64,000 nt of DNA. Source: Clostridium sp. D43t1_170807_H7. GTDB taxonomy: Bacteria > Bacillota > Clostridia > Clostridiales > Clostridiaceae. Location: the NCBI RefSeq assembly GCF_015555905.1, contig NZ_JADNLK010000001.1:64302-128301 (forward strand), read 5' to 3'. The notes under the pieces are model-generated. The model did no database searches. It was not told the origin of the DNA and saw only the letters and a program-made list of their open reading frames with translations. The translations under genes were made by a program, and so were the position numbers. Below are positions 18,332-27,049 of this stretch, in pieces (within the stretch, counting starts at the first letter, position 1; every line of letters begins with the position of its first letter).

Positions 18332-18376
18332 AAAATGAGGATTCAAAATTTCAATTTTAGAATCCTCATTTATTTA
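18332..18376. terminator. Bidirectional terminator between hydrolase and dus
   Basis: A 12-bp stem AAATGAGGATTC/GAATCCTCATTT between two convergent genes, with T-rich flanks on both sides. The arms resemble those of the hairpin at 3738-3775. Confidence 0.82.
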
Positions 18377-18392
18377 TATTTAGTATTATTTA

Positions 18393-19355
18393 TTATTCAT
18401 TACTAAATAACCCAGCACCTTTTATAATTTCTTGCTCCTCAAATAAACTTGAAACAGCCTCTCTATAATCTTTAGCTTTTTGTGCCTTCTTAATTTTTTT
18501 ATAATATTTTTTATTATCTGTAAATATATGTGACATATATCCCCAAATCTCTTTCATTCTATACATGGCATTTTTGTCTTCATTTAAAAGAATTGTATAA
18601 TTTTCAAAAATCTCATCATGGAATTTTTTCAAAGTTTCTTTGCTAGTAAAATTATTATCTTTAATTTCTCCAATTAATCCTGGATTAGCTAATATACCTC
18701 TTCCAAGCATTACTTTATCTATTTGTGGAAACTCATTTACTATATTGTGATAATTTTCAGTAGTAAAAATATCACCATTATAGCATATCGAATGCTTACT
18801 TAAAGATAAGGCATCTTTAAACATTTTTAAATTTGGTGTGTTTCCATAAAAATCCTCCCTAGTTCTAGGATGAATTATTAATTCTTCAAGAGGGTACTTA
18901 TTATAAATTTCAATAAGCTTATAAAATTCTTCTGGCATTTCTTTTCCTAATCTAGTTTTTATTGATATTTTCATATTATCAATTTTATATATTTCATCTA
19001 AAAATCTATCTAATTCATCTGGATAGGCAAGAAATCCTGAGCCTCTCTTTTTTGAAACAACTGTTCCTGCTGGACATCCTAAATTTAAATTAATTTCATT
19101 ATATCCTAATTGCTTTAACTTATTTGCAGTTAATATAAATCCTTCTGCATCATTAGTTAATATTTGTGGAACTACATTTAAACCTTCATTGTTTTCTGGT
19201 AATAGATCTCTTAATTCCTTAGTTTTAAGACTTAAACTTTGGTTAGGTACAATAAAAGGTGTAAAGTATTTATCTATATTATGAAAGTATTTTTCATAAG
19301 CATTTCTATATATGTGCCCTGTAATTCCTTCCATTGGTGCTAAATAATATTTCAT
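18393..19355 (-). CDS. tRNA-dihydrouridine synthase family protein
   Basis: FMN-dependent enzyme that reduces uridines in tRNA to dihydrouridine. The 320-aa TIM barrel starts with APMEGIT. The catalytic cysteine lies in NLGCPAGTVVSKKRGSGFL near residue 95. FMN/RNA-binding KTRLG, IIHPRTR and NGDIFT, and LGRGILANPGLI near residue 220, follow the Dus order. A helical C-terminal domain follows. The ATG at 19355 has GAGGAG 7-8 bases upstream. Which Dus subgroup and which tRNA position is not clear. Monocistronic. Confidence 0.9.
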   Translation of the reverse strand: MKYYLAPMEGITGHIYRNAYEKYFHNIDKYFTPFIVPNQSLSLKTKELRDLLPENNEGLNVVPQILTNDAEGFILTANKLKQLGYNEINLNLGCPAGTVVSKKRGSGFLAYPDELDRFLDEIYKIDNMKISIKTRLGKEMPEEFYKLIEIYNKYPLEELIIHPRTREDFYGNTPNLKMFKDALSLSKHSICYNGDIFTTENYHNIVNEFPQIDKVMLGRGILANPGLIGEIKDNNFTSKETLKKFHDEIFENYTILLNEDKNAMYRMKEIWGYMSHIFTDNKKYYKKIKKAQKAKDYREAVSSLFEEQEIIKGAGLFSNE

Positions 19356-19503
19356 GTAATTACTCCTCGTTTGTAAATATTCTAAAAAACATTATATCAG
19401 CCAAATACTTTATAATCTACATTAATATTAATAATAACACTCTTTACTACATTTACCTTTAAATAGCTTATTTTTTATAGCTTTTTTATAATTCTCATCA
19501 TTA

Positions 19504-20181
19504 TCAATATTTCCAAGGATAATAATTAGATTCCTCATTTACTTTAACTAAATCATATGGCATCTTACATAAATGACACATTTCATCACAATGCAAAGAG
19601 CTACAAAAAGCCCCACTATAATGACACTTCTCATTTAGAATAAAAGCTTCATATTGTAAATTTTTTATTTTATTATTTTTTATACAGGATTTTATATCTT
19701 CAATTGTATTTTTCCTATGAAAAACATATCTAGATATATTTAATTTATTTAAAAAATCTATTGCTAAACTATTAATTTCTGAACATTCTCCACTTAAATG
19801 TATAACACACTTGATCCCCTTTTCTTGTAAGTATAATATAAGTGCAATATCTGCTATAATAAATTCATTAAATCCAATGCTTATTAAATCTTCTATTATA
19901 TTAGCTATTTCCTCATACTGCTCTTCTATATAATATAGATAATTAAATGCTATACTTACTGGAACCTTATAAATATCAACCATTTTCTTTAATATCTTCA
20001 TATCTTCTAAAGAATTTATTTGAATATTATAATAAAGTACTTCCCTTCTATTTAAAGGAAAAAGACTTCCATATTTTTTATTCCACTCATAAGGCACATA
20101 CCCACAAAAAACTTCATCTGCCCCTGCTTTAACTAATCTTATATAATCATCAATACATCCAAGTCCTGATACTATCTTCAT
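19504..20181 (-). CDS. U32-peptidase-like protein (short; possible C-terminal frameshift)
   Basis: A 225-aa protein with the U32 start SGLGCIDDYIRLVKAGADEV and a TIM-barrel pattern. The C-terminal Cys cluster (CHYSGAFC, LHCDEMCHLCK) probably binds an iron-sulfur cluster. Characterised U32 relatives (UbiU/UbiV, RlhA, TrhP) perform O2-independent hydroxylation using prephenate or an unknown donor and act in pairs or alone. The frame ends in four successive stops. One base further on, an open frame of 25 codons continues and ends in KGKCSKECYY, adding two cysteines, so the gene may be frameshifted. It lies 14 bases after another U32-like gene in an operon. Confidence 0.75.
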   Translation of the reverse strand: MKIVSGLGCIDDYIRLVKAGADEVFCGYVPYEWNKKYGSLFPLNRREVLYYNIQINSLEDMKILKKMVDIYKVPVSIAFNYLYYIEEQYEEIANIIEDLISIGFNEFIIADIALILYLQEKGIKCVIHLSGECSEINSLAIDFLNKLNISRYVFHRKNTIEDIKSCIKNNKIKNLQYEAFILNEKCHYSGAFCSSLHCDEMCHLCKMPYDLVKVNEESNYYPWKY

Positions 20182-20195
20182 TTTATTTTCCTCAT

Positions 20196-21536
20196 TTATA
20201 TAAAATTTAAAACTATTCTATCTATTCCATTATCTATATAATGCTCTAACTTCTCAAAATCCTTAAGTAATGTGTCATCAAAAGCAAATATTGAATTATA
20301 TCTTCCTACCATTTTTAAGTGCTTTGGATATGAAAATATATATTCCTTACAGTACATTGGACATCCTTTAACAAGTTTTTGATTACCTCTATTCATTGTT
20401 GTACACATTGCATATAATGTACAATACTGAGATGTATTAGTTACATAAAAAGGAATATGTAAACTATGATTTCCTTCTGCAATTTCAATATCATATCCAC
20501 AATTTTCATACTCATATCTTTTTATATTATTTTCATTTAGAAATCTATTAAAAATATAACTATTAAGATTATTTTTTCCTATTAACTTATTGTTTTCCTT
20601 ATACCCTTTTTTATAAACATACCTTGGATCCTTCTTTCTTTTATTTAATAATACTCCTAGGTTAAGAATAAAATAATCACTTTTATCCTGTACTAACTTT
20701 ATCATTCCCCAATCATTTATTACAATTTCTATATTTTTATTATTTTCAATACACCAATCATATATCTTCTCTATTATATATCTAGTTTTTTCTATATAGC
20801 ACTCTCTTATATAGGTAAAGCATATTGTGATTTCTAGATTTTCTTTTTTAGCCTTTTTAATCATTTCAATTAACAATTCAAGGCTTGGAAATAAATTATG
20901 ACAAAACTCATTTCCAATATAAATTCTTGATATATTTTTATGCATAAGCTTATGCTTTTCTATAAAATTATTTTTTAAGTAATTATCAACAAATACCTCT
21001 ATGTCTTCATTTAAATATTTATTATACAGCTCATAATTATCTATATTAATGGCTAATTCTACTGAATTTAAAATACTATAATTAAAGCTATCATAATTTA
21101 AATTAGTCATCCACTCTTGCTTTTGACTTATATAATCTTCATAGAAATCATAATCTTTTTCTGAAGGATATCCTACCATCTCATTAGAAAAATAATTATC
21201 ATCACTATATGACTTTAATCTAATATATCTAGTATAATTGTTAAAAGTATTTCTCACATTTTGTAAATAAGCTTCGTCCTTAATAGAAAAAACATAAGTT
21301 ATATAAAACTCATGCTTCTCCTTATTTATCAAATTATATTTTTCTATAGTTATTTCTTCATATCTATTTTCATCAAATATATGAAATATAACCTTTAATT
21401 CATTTATCTCCTTTATCTCTTGTGCTAATCTTATAGTTAACCTTTCAGGAGATATTTTCATTATTCTTACTTCTTTAATATTTAATAAACAGGTTATTAA
21501 CCCTGATGGTAATAATTCTACTTCTTCTCTTTCCAA
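20196..21536 (-). CDS. U32-like Cys-rich protein with PilZ-like N-terminus
   Basis: A 446-aa protein of unknown function. Residues 1-125 are beta-rich and have the layout of a PilZ-like barrel (KISPERLTIRLAQEIKEINE, then FYITYVFSIKDEAYLQ), without an obvious c-di-GMP RxxxR motif. From about 150 a TIM-barrel-like region contains EIVINDWGMIKLV and LNLGVLLNKRKKDPRYVY, similar to U32-family blocks. Five cysteines follow near the C-terminus (ENCGYD, SQYC, AMC, KGCPMYC). The start is TTG at 21536 with GAGG 9 bases upstream. It is 3 bases after the metallophosphoesterase stop and 14 bases before the small U32-like gene. The PilZ and U32 assignments are inference. Confidence 0.65.
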   Translation of the reverse strand: MEREEVELLPSGLITCLLNIKEVRIMKISPERLTIRLAQEIKEINELKVIFHIFDENRYEEITIEKYNLINKEKHEFYITYVFSIKDEAYLQNVRNTFNNYTRYIRLKSYSDDNYFSNEMVGYPSEKDYDFYEDYISQKQEWMTNLNYDSFNYSILNSVELAINIDNYELYNKYLNEDIEVFVDNYLKNNFIEKHKLMHKNISRIYIGNEFCHNLFPSLELLIEMIKKAKKENLEITICFTYIRECYIEKTRYIIEKIYDWCIENNKNIEIVINDWGMIKLVQDKSDYFILNLGVLLNKRKKDPRYVYKKGYKENNKLIGKNNLNSYIFNRFLNENNIKRYEYENCGYDIEIAEGNHSLHIPFYVTNTSQYCTLYAMCTTMNRGNQKLVKGCPMYCKEYIFSYPKHLKMVGRYNSIFAFDDTLLKDFEKLEHYIDNGIDRIVLNFI

Positions 21537-21539
21537 AAT

Positions 21540-22647
21540 TTATTTCCTCACAATATCAATCACTACATATTCACAATGTTTTTCTGTTCTTAATGGATAT
21601 CCCCAACCTCCTATTCCACAAGAGACTATTATATCCATATTGTCTTTTTTTTCATATCCATATTCCATTTCATTAATATTAAACAATTCCATCAACTGTC
21701 CTATTGGCCATATTTGACCATAATGTGTATGCCCAGAAATCATTAAATCATATCCACTTTCACTATTTTCTTTTAATTCACAAGGCTCATGATCAACTAT
21801 TATTTTATAATAATCATCACTTACTTCTTTTGATAGTTCTTGTGATGATTTTCTAGTTTCATTTGCATAAGATCTATCTTTTCTTCCTATTATACACAGT
21901 TCATCATTTATTTCATATATATCATCGGCAAGTATTTTTATTCCTGAATTTATTATTGCTTCCTCTAACTCTTCTTCAGTATAGTTAGGATCTATTGTAT
22001 ATTTAGATTTATCATGATTACCATATACATAATATATCCCATAATTACTTTTAATAGTTGATAATATTTTAAATGCATCTTGCATTTCTTTTAAAGTCGT
22101 ACTTTCATCTACAATATCTCCACCTAATATTACTATATCTGCATTAGTTTCTGATATTTTATCACAGTATTTTTGCAAAGTCTCATTATCCATAGTAGTG
22201 CCAAAATGGAGATCTGATATAAAATCTACTCTATAGGCTTTGCTCCCAATATTTTTATTTGTATACACAGTATAATCTTTTTCAATTATATTATGAATAT
22301 TTATATATCCATATACAATTAAAATTGCTGTTAATAATAACGGTATAATTCCACTTCTATAAGTTACTTTAATAAAACTATTATTAGTAAATTTCTTTAT
22401 AATAAAATAAATTAATTCAACTACCCATGCAATTATAACAATATGAAATACTACAACTGCCCATGTTCCCCATACCTTTAATGCTGGTATCATTATAAGT
22501 AATGTTAAAACTAAACTTATAATTTTTTGTTGCTTGATTTTCTTATCTTTCATAAGCAAATTTAAGATTCTTCTAATAAAAAAAAATATATATATATATT
22601 CCAAAAGGAATCATAAATATTACTGGTAGTACAATATAGAAAAACAT
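21540..22647 (-). pseudogene. Membrane metallophosphoesterase (YkuE-like), N-terminus out of frame
   Basis: The main frame (22604 down to 21540) has about three N-terminal membrane segments and a calcineurin-type phosphoesterase domain: DFISDLHFGT, ILGGDIVDES, VYGNHD, VDHEP and SGHTHYGQIWP, all metal ligands present. Relatives hydrolyse lipid or nucleotide pyrophosphates. The natural start seems to be the ATG at 22647 with AGAGGGA upstream; it encodes MFFYIVLPVIFMIPFGIYIY but runs into a stop. A 9-base homopolymer (A9 on the plus strand, 22578-22586) next to (TA)6 separates the two frames. Eight bases would join them. The gene is either phase-variable, mutated, or started from an internal TTG or ATG. 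Confidence 0.72.
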
Positions 22648-22849
22648 TTTTTATTCCCTCTTTCTCAATATTTCTTTTTCCAAACACTTTAAAAACTACT
22701 CACTATATATTTCATTCATTATTTGTGCAGATACCATATTAAAATAATACTGCACCTTACCCTTAGTACAATAAATTAAATCTTCTCATTTTTATATTTA
22801 TTTTTTGCTTTTTTCAAGAAAATGTCAAGTTGTTAAATACATAATACCT

Positions 22850-22880
22850 GCAAAAAATCCACAACAATTGTTGTGGACTT
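22850..22880 (-). terminator. Terminator of MerR/TipA-like gene
   Basis: A perfect 20-base palindrome TCCACAACAATTGTTGTGGA followed on the minus strand by TTTTTT, about 20 bases after the stop. Confidence 0.82.
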
Positions 22881-22900
22881 TATATTATAAATATAAGCTT

Positions 22901-23632
22901 TTATTTTGAGCAATATATCTCAATTGCCTTTGCCATGAATTCTGAAGTTCCTTCTCCATATTTATCTATATTTTCTTTAAATCTTTCATCTCCTATATAC
23001 ATTAATCCTAAACAACTTAAAATTTCCTTTGTGCAATTATAAAAATTTAATGTTATATAACCTCTCCATTTTTCAACTAAACTTTGTACAATATCACTAT
23101 TTACATCTTTATCTCTATTATCAGCAAACTCCTTTAATATTTTTGCCATTTCTTCATTAATTGTATTCCATGAATTTTTATCGTAACTAGTGGTTTTTTT
23201 CTCATACTCCTTATATGCATCAGTATTGCCCCAACGTTTTTTAACTTCCTCTGAATATTTTCTTTTATTTTCTTCAATTTTACTATTATCAAATTCTTTA
23301 AAACTCATATTATTATCTCCTTTTATTGTTTTATCTATTAAGGTAACTAATCCATCTATTCTTTTTCTTTTTTCTATAAGCAATTCCTTATGCTTATTTA
23401 ACGCTTCAATTTTATCATATTTTGGATTTACCATTATTTCTTTTATTTCATTTAATGGAAAATCTAATTCTCTAAAAAATAGTATTTGTTGTAACTTTTC
23501 TAAATCCTCAATTGAATACATTCTGTATCCAGCTTCCGTAGTCTTACTTGGTTTTAAAAGTCCAATTTCATCATAATAATGAAGTGTCCTTACTGTAACT
23601 CCGCTTAACTTTGCTACCTCGCTTATTTTCAT
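22901..23632 (-). CDS. MerR-family regulator with TipAS domain
   Basis: A 243-aa activator. The N-terminal MerR HTH (MKISEVAKLSGVTVRTLHYY, then DEIGLLKPS) is followed by a dimerisation coil. A C-terminal TipAS-type domain (about 110-240) has the typical order KEFDNSKIEENKRKYSEEV, RWGNTDAYKEYEKK, then LNFYNCTKEILSCLGLMY. In Streptomyces TipA this domain binds thiopeptide antibiotics and activates transcription; Mta in Bacillus is related. The Cys in YNCT lies where TipA's drug-reactive region is. The gene is autoregulated, judging by the promoter at 23717-23747. No drug pump is next to it. Confidence 0.9.
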   Translation of the reverse strand: MKISEVAKLSGVTVRTLHYYDEIGLLKPSKTTEAGYRMYSIEDLEKLQQILFFRELDFPLNEIKEIMVNPKYDKIEALNKHKELLIEKRKRIDGLVTLIDKTIKGDNNMSFKEFDNSKIEENKRKYSEEVKKRWGNTDAYKEYEKKTTSYDKNSWNTINEEMAKILKEFADNRDKDVNSDIVQSLVEKWRGYITLNFYNCTKEILSCLGLMYIGDERFKENIDKYGEGTSEFMAKAIEIYCSK

Positions 23633-23716
23633 TTTTATTCAACCTCTTTTTATAGATCAGTAGATATTTTCAATTGAATTATTATAGCTATAATAAATTT
23701 TCCCTACCACAATATA

Positions 23717-23747
23717 ACTATAATCTATAACGTAACGTTATAGTCAA
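23717..23747 (-). promoter_or_regulatory. MerR-type promoter with 19-bp spacer and dyad
   Basis: TTGACT (23742-23747) and TATAGT (23717-23722) on the minus strand are separated by 19 bases. The spacer region is covered by the perfect palindrome CTATAACGT-A-ACGTTATAG at 23725-23743. An over-long spacer with a central dyad is the hallmark of promoters untwisted by MerR activators. It drives the TipA-like gene itself, about 75-80 bases upstream of its start. Confidence 0.8.
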
Positions 23748-23920
23748 CAAAAATTTAAAATAATATTTTATCCATTATAATATCTTATATTCAAAAATTT
23801 ATAACTTACTAATATAATCTATTTCATTCTTGCAGAGGTTTCATGAGAATATTATACTTATAATTAGTAACATATTTTGCTATATATTAATAAATAAAAT
23901 TTGTAATGAAAGGATTATAT

Positions 23921-25339
23921 ATGAGAAAAAAAGATATATTAGAGCTAAAAAAACGTTTTAAAAAAGACCACTGTACTTTTACAAAAATGTGTGGTTGTTA
24001 CGTTAATGGCGAAAAAAATATTTTATTAAAATTTAGGGAAACATTTTTAAATTTAGAAGAAGATGATTATTTTAAATACTTAGAAATTGCTAAGAAAGTT
24101 TTATCTGGAACTATTGGTAACAATATTTTAGAACTTAATTTTGAACTTAACGAAGAACACATAAACGAAAAACAACTTTCTTTTATGAAACTAAAAAACA
24201 GTGGATTAAAAGATGATGCTTTACTTGATGAATTCTACAATTCAATTATAGAAAGTTATGATTATACCGGTAACTTCCTAATACTTATATTCCACGATGC
24301 TTACGATATTATTACTAAGACTAAAGATAATGCAAAACTAGATGAATCTGAAGAGGTTTATGAATATATTCTTTGTGCTATATGCCCTGTTGAACTATCT
24401 AAGGCGGGACTTAGATACTTTGAGGAAGAAAATACTATTAAATCTCGTACAAGAGATTGGGTTGTTGAAGCACCAAGTAATGGATTTGTATTTCCTGCCT
24501 TCATAAATCGTGGTTCAGATGTTAACTCTATTATGTACTATACAAAAAATTCAAAAGATACACATCCTGAATTAATGGAAAATGTTCTAGGCTGTCCTTC
24601 AAAACAAACTCATACAGAGCAAAAAGAAGCATTTAATGATATTATCCGAGATGCTCTTGGTCCTGATGAAAAAAAATCTGAGCATTTCTTTATGGAAATT
24701 CAAGAAAGCCTAAATAATAAAATTGAAGAACATAATAGTATTTATGAAGAGTCTGATACACCAATAGTTTTAACTAATGATGTTGTTCAGGAAATACTAT
24801 CTCTAAGTGGTGTCCCTGAAGAAATTACTACTAAAATAGAAAAATCATATACAGAAAACTTTGGCGATACCCCTCCTGTAGCTGAAATATTAATAGATAA
24901 TAAGGCTCTTGCCGCAAAAGCTCAAAAGAAAAAAGAAGAAATGCTTGAAAGACAGGTAAAAATCCTTGAAAATAAACTTGAAAGAGTAAGTCAAGCCTCT
25001 TCCCCAGATTCAGAAAGCGAAAAGATTTCATCAGAATTAGAAAATGAAGCTGCTATAGAAGTAGATTCTTCTAATATTACTTCAGAAGATATTAATGATT
25101 CTATATCAAAAGATAATTCTGATACCGACCTTAATACTAACATAGGGACATCTGAAGCTTTAGATGAAAGTATTGATAATTCTAATACTACAAATGAAAA
25201 CTATGATATTGTACTAAAAGTAAAACCTGAAAAAGTACCTCAAATAAAATCACAAATAATTGACGGTAAAAAATACCTTGTTATTCCTGTTGATGAAAAT
25301 GAACAAACTACTGTAAATGGAATTGATAGCTTAGTTTAA
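23921..25339 (+). CDS. DUF4317 domain protein
   Basis: A 472-aa cytoplasmic protein of unknown function. The N-terminus (MRKKDILELKKRFKKDHCTF, then CGCYVNGEKNILLKF) is the characteristic start of DUF4317 proteins, common in Clostridia. Residues about 320-360 are a charged coiled coil (KALAAKAQKKKEEMLERQVK). They are followed by an acidic, Ser/Asn/Asp-rich low-complexity stretch and a short conserved tail (IIDGKKYLVIPVDENEQTTV). The start is the ATG at 23921 with AAAGGA 6 bases upstream; an earlier ATG at 23906 has no good site. Monocistronic with its own terminator. Confidence 0.85.
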   Translation: MRKKDILELKKRFKKDHCTFTKMCGCYVNGEKNILLKFRETFLNLEEDDYFKYLEIAKKVLSGTIGNNILELNFELNEEHINEKQLSFMKLKNSGLKDDALLDEFYNSIIESYDYTGNFLILIFHDAYDIITKTKDNAKLDESEEVYEYILCAICPVELSKAGLRYFEEENTIKSRTRDWVVEAPSNGFVFPAFINRGSDVNSIMYYTKNSKDTHPELMENVLGCPSKQTHTEQKEAFNDIIRDALGPDEKKSEHFFMEIQESLNNKIEEHNSIYEESDTPIVLTNDVVQEILSLSGVPEEITTKIEKSYTENFGDTPPVAEILIDNKALAAKAQKKKEEMLERQVKILENKLERVSQASSPDSESEKISSELENEAAIEVDSSNITSEDINDSISKDNSDTDLNTNIGTSEALDESIDNSNTTNENYDIVLKVKPEKVPQIKSQIIDGKKYLVIPVDENEQTTVNGIDSLV

Positions 25340-25353
25340 TATAATTTAATAAT

Positions 25354-25397
25354 AAAAATGGTATGTATCATGCTTTCTGACACATACCATTTTATAT
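25354..25397. terminator. Bidirectional terminator, DUF4317 / mgtC
   Basis: Stem AAAATGGTATGT/ACATACCATTTT with a 15-base loop between two convergent genes. Confidence 0.82.
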
Positions 25398-25399
25398 GT

Positions 25400-26101
25400 T
25401 TAATGTTCTATTAAATCTACCTTTTCAACTTCATTTATACACATTATATCTGTTAATATATCACTAATATCAAGTTCATCATCAATATTTATTTTAAATC
25501 TAAGCCTAACCCTTTCACTATTAGATTTTTTTTGCATTTCAATAGATACAATATCCCCACCTGTACTTCTTATCATATCCTTTATAGCTTCAACTGTCAC
25601 TGATATATTTCCATTTATTCCAACCTCTATATGTGCATGTGAATTCTTAGATATAGAAATTAAATTTTTTATTTTAAATACATCATTTAAAAATGCATAT
25701 GCCACAAGAGTAACCACTATTGAAGCAAGATATATACCTGTTCCTACTGCAAGTCCTATTATAGCTGCTAAACATATAGATGCTGCTGTAGTTAAGCCTT
25801 TTACACTTCTTTTATCCTTTAATATTGTTCCTGCACCTAAAAAACCTATACCTGAAATATATTGTCCAGCTAATCTGAACACATCATTATCTCCACCATT
25901 AATGCGATAATATTCTAAAGATGTTATTTGAATTAATAAGCCTACAAGTCCAACCATAACGTGAGTTCTTATTCCTACTACCATTCCTTTTTTCTCTCTA
26001 TTATATCCTATTGCCCCAACAAGAATTACACATATAATTATTTTAAATATAATGACTGCTGATATTCTAAATATTTCACTATTAATAAATTCCCTTATCA
26101 T
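25400..26101 (-). CDS. MgtC/SapB-family membrane protein
   Basis: A 233-aa inner-membrane protein. Four to five transmembrane segments with the family signatures GAIGYNREKKGMVVGIRTHV and GQYISGIGFLGAGTIL (first 120 residues) are followed by a cytosolic ACT-like C-terminal domain (EVGINGNISVTVEAIKDMIR). MgtC proteins are tied to Mg2+ homeostasis, F-ATPase inhibition or virulence in other bacteria; the role here is not deduced. The ATG follows GGAGGTGAG. Monocistronic. No Mg2+ riboswitch was recognised in the roughly 290-base upstream spacer. Confidence 0.9.
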   Translation of the reverse strand: MIREFINSEIFRISAVIIFKIIICVILVGAIGYNREKKGMVVGIRTHVMVGLVGLLIQITSLEYYRINGGDNDVFRLAGQYISGIGFLGAGTILKDKRSVKGLTTAASICLAAIIGLAVGTGIYLASIVVTLVAYAFLNDVFKIKNLISISKNSHAHIEVGINGNISVTVEAIKDMIRSTGGDIVSIEMQKKSNSERVRLRFKINIDDELDISDILTDIMCINEVEKVDLIEH

Positions 26102-26391
26102 AAGATACTCACCTCCAGAAACTTAATAAAAACTCTATATCTATATTATAATTTAATTTATTATCTATAATATAAGTAGATTTAAAACATTTTTAATTTT
26201 TATTAACTTATGCTATACCCTATTAAATAGACACATTTTTAGAATACTTTTCTGGAAAAAGTTTTAATTTAAATAGAAGTATAAGATTATTTAATCCAAT
26301 ACTTCTATTTTGTCGTATAAGAAACAATACTTGAACATTCAAAGCTAACTATTCATAAACTACTATATTTAGTAATTAAAAGAGAGGCTTT

Positions 26392-26904
26392 ATGTTATTT
26401 TATAGTAAATTAAAAAATTTATATCACAAACTAATTTTATCCAAATATATAATAGCTCATAATTTTAGAATTCCATCAAATTACAATGATACCTCTACAA
26501 AATTTGTAAATAACAATAATTTATCTAGCACTACCAAATATCTTATTTGGGTAGATACTAATAATTTTCATGTGAATATTTTTTCAGGCTCTAAAAATAA
26601 CTGGAAGCTAGTGAAGAATTATATTTGCTCTATTGGAAAACCATCCACCCCTACACCATTAGGAACATTTAAAGTTGGTGCTAAAGGATTTTCATTTGGC
26701 GAAAATCATGGGTATATTTGTTATTACTATACACAATTTAAAGGAAATTATCTTTTCCATTCAATTATTTATAACTTAGATAATACAGTTAGAGACGGAC
26801 GTCTTGGATATAAAATTAGTAATGGCTGTGTTAGACTTGCTAAAGTAAATGCTAAATGGATTTATGATAATATTCCATATGGAACTACCGTTTTTATAAG
26901 TTAA
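26392..26904 (+). CDS. L,D-transpeptidase (YkuD) domain protein
   Basis: A 170-aa cell-wall cross-linking enzyme candidate. The YkuD fold begins near residue 47 (KYLIWVDTNNFHVNIFSGSK). KPSTPTPLGTFKV follows, then His in LFHSIIYN and the catalytic cysteine block SNGCVRLAKVNAKWIYDN near residue 145. The N-terminal 35 residues are basic and moderately hydrophobic, with no convincing signal peptide or membrane anchor, so export is unclear. The ATG has AGAGAGG 7 bases upstream. Monocistronic, followed by its own terminator. Confidence 0.88.
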   Translation: MLFYSKLKNLYHKLILSKYIIAHNFRIPSNYNDTSTKFVNNNNLSSTTKYLIWVDTNNFHVNIFSGSKNNWKLVKNYICSIGKPSTPTPLGTFKVGAKGFSFGENHGYICYYYTQFKGNYLFHSIIYNLDNTVRDGRLGYKISNGCVRLAKVNAKWIYDNIPYGTTVFIS

Positions 26905-26956
26905 AGAATTGATTATAAAAGTTGAGAATCAATAATAAAACTATATATTTATAATT

Positions 26957-26999
26957 TAAGCTGTATCCCACATATTTGGTAGAATACAGCTTATTTTTA
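26957..26999 (+). terminator. Terminator of L,D-transpeptidase gene
   Basis: A 10-bp stem TAAGCTGTAT/ATACAGCTTA with a 17-base loop and a downstream TTATTTTTA tail. Confidence 0.8.
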
Positions 27000-27049
27000 T
27001 TATATACGTATATAATCACTTCTCAATATCATCTCTAATTTTCATTTCT

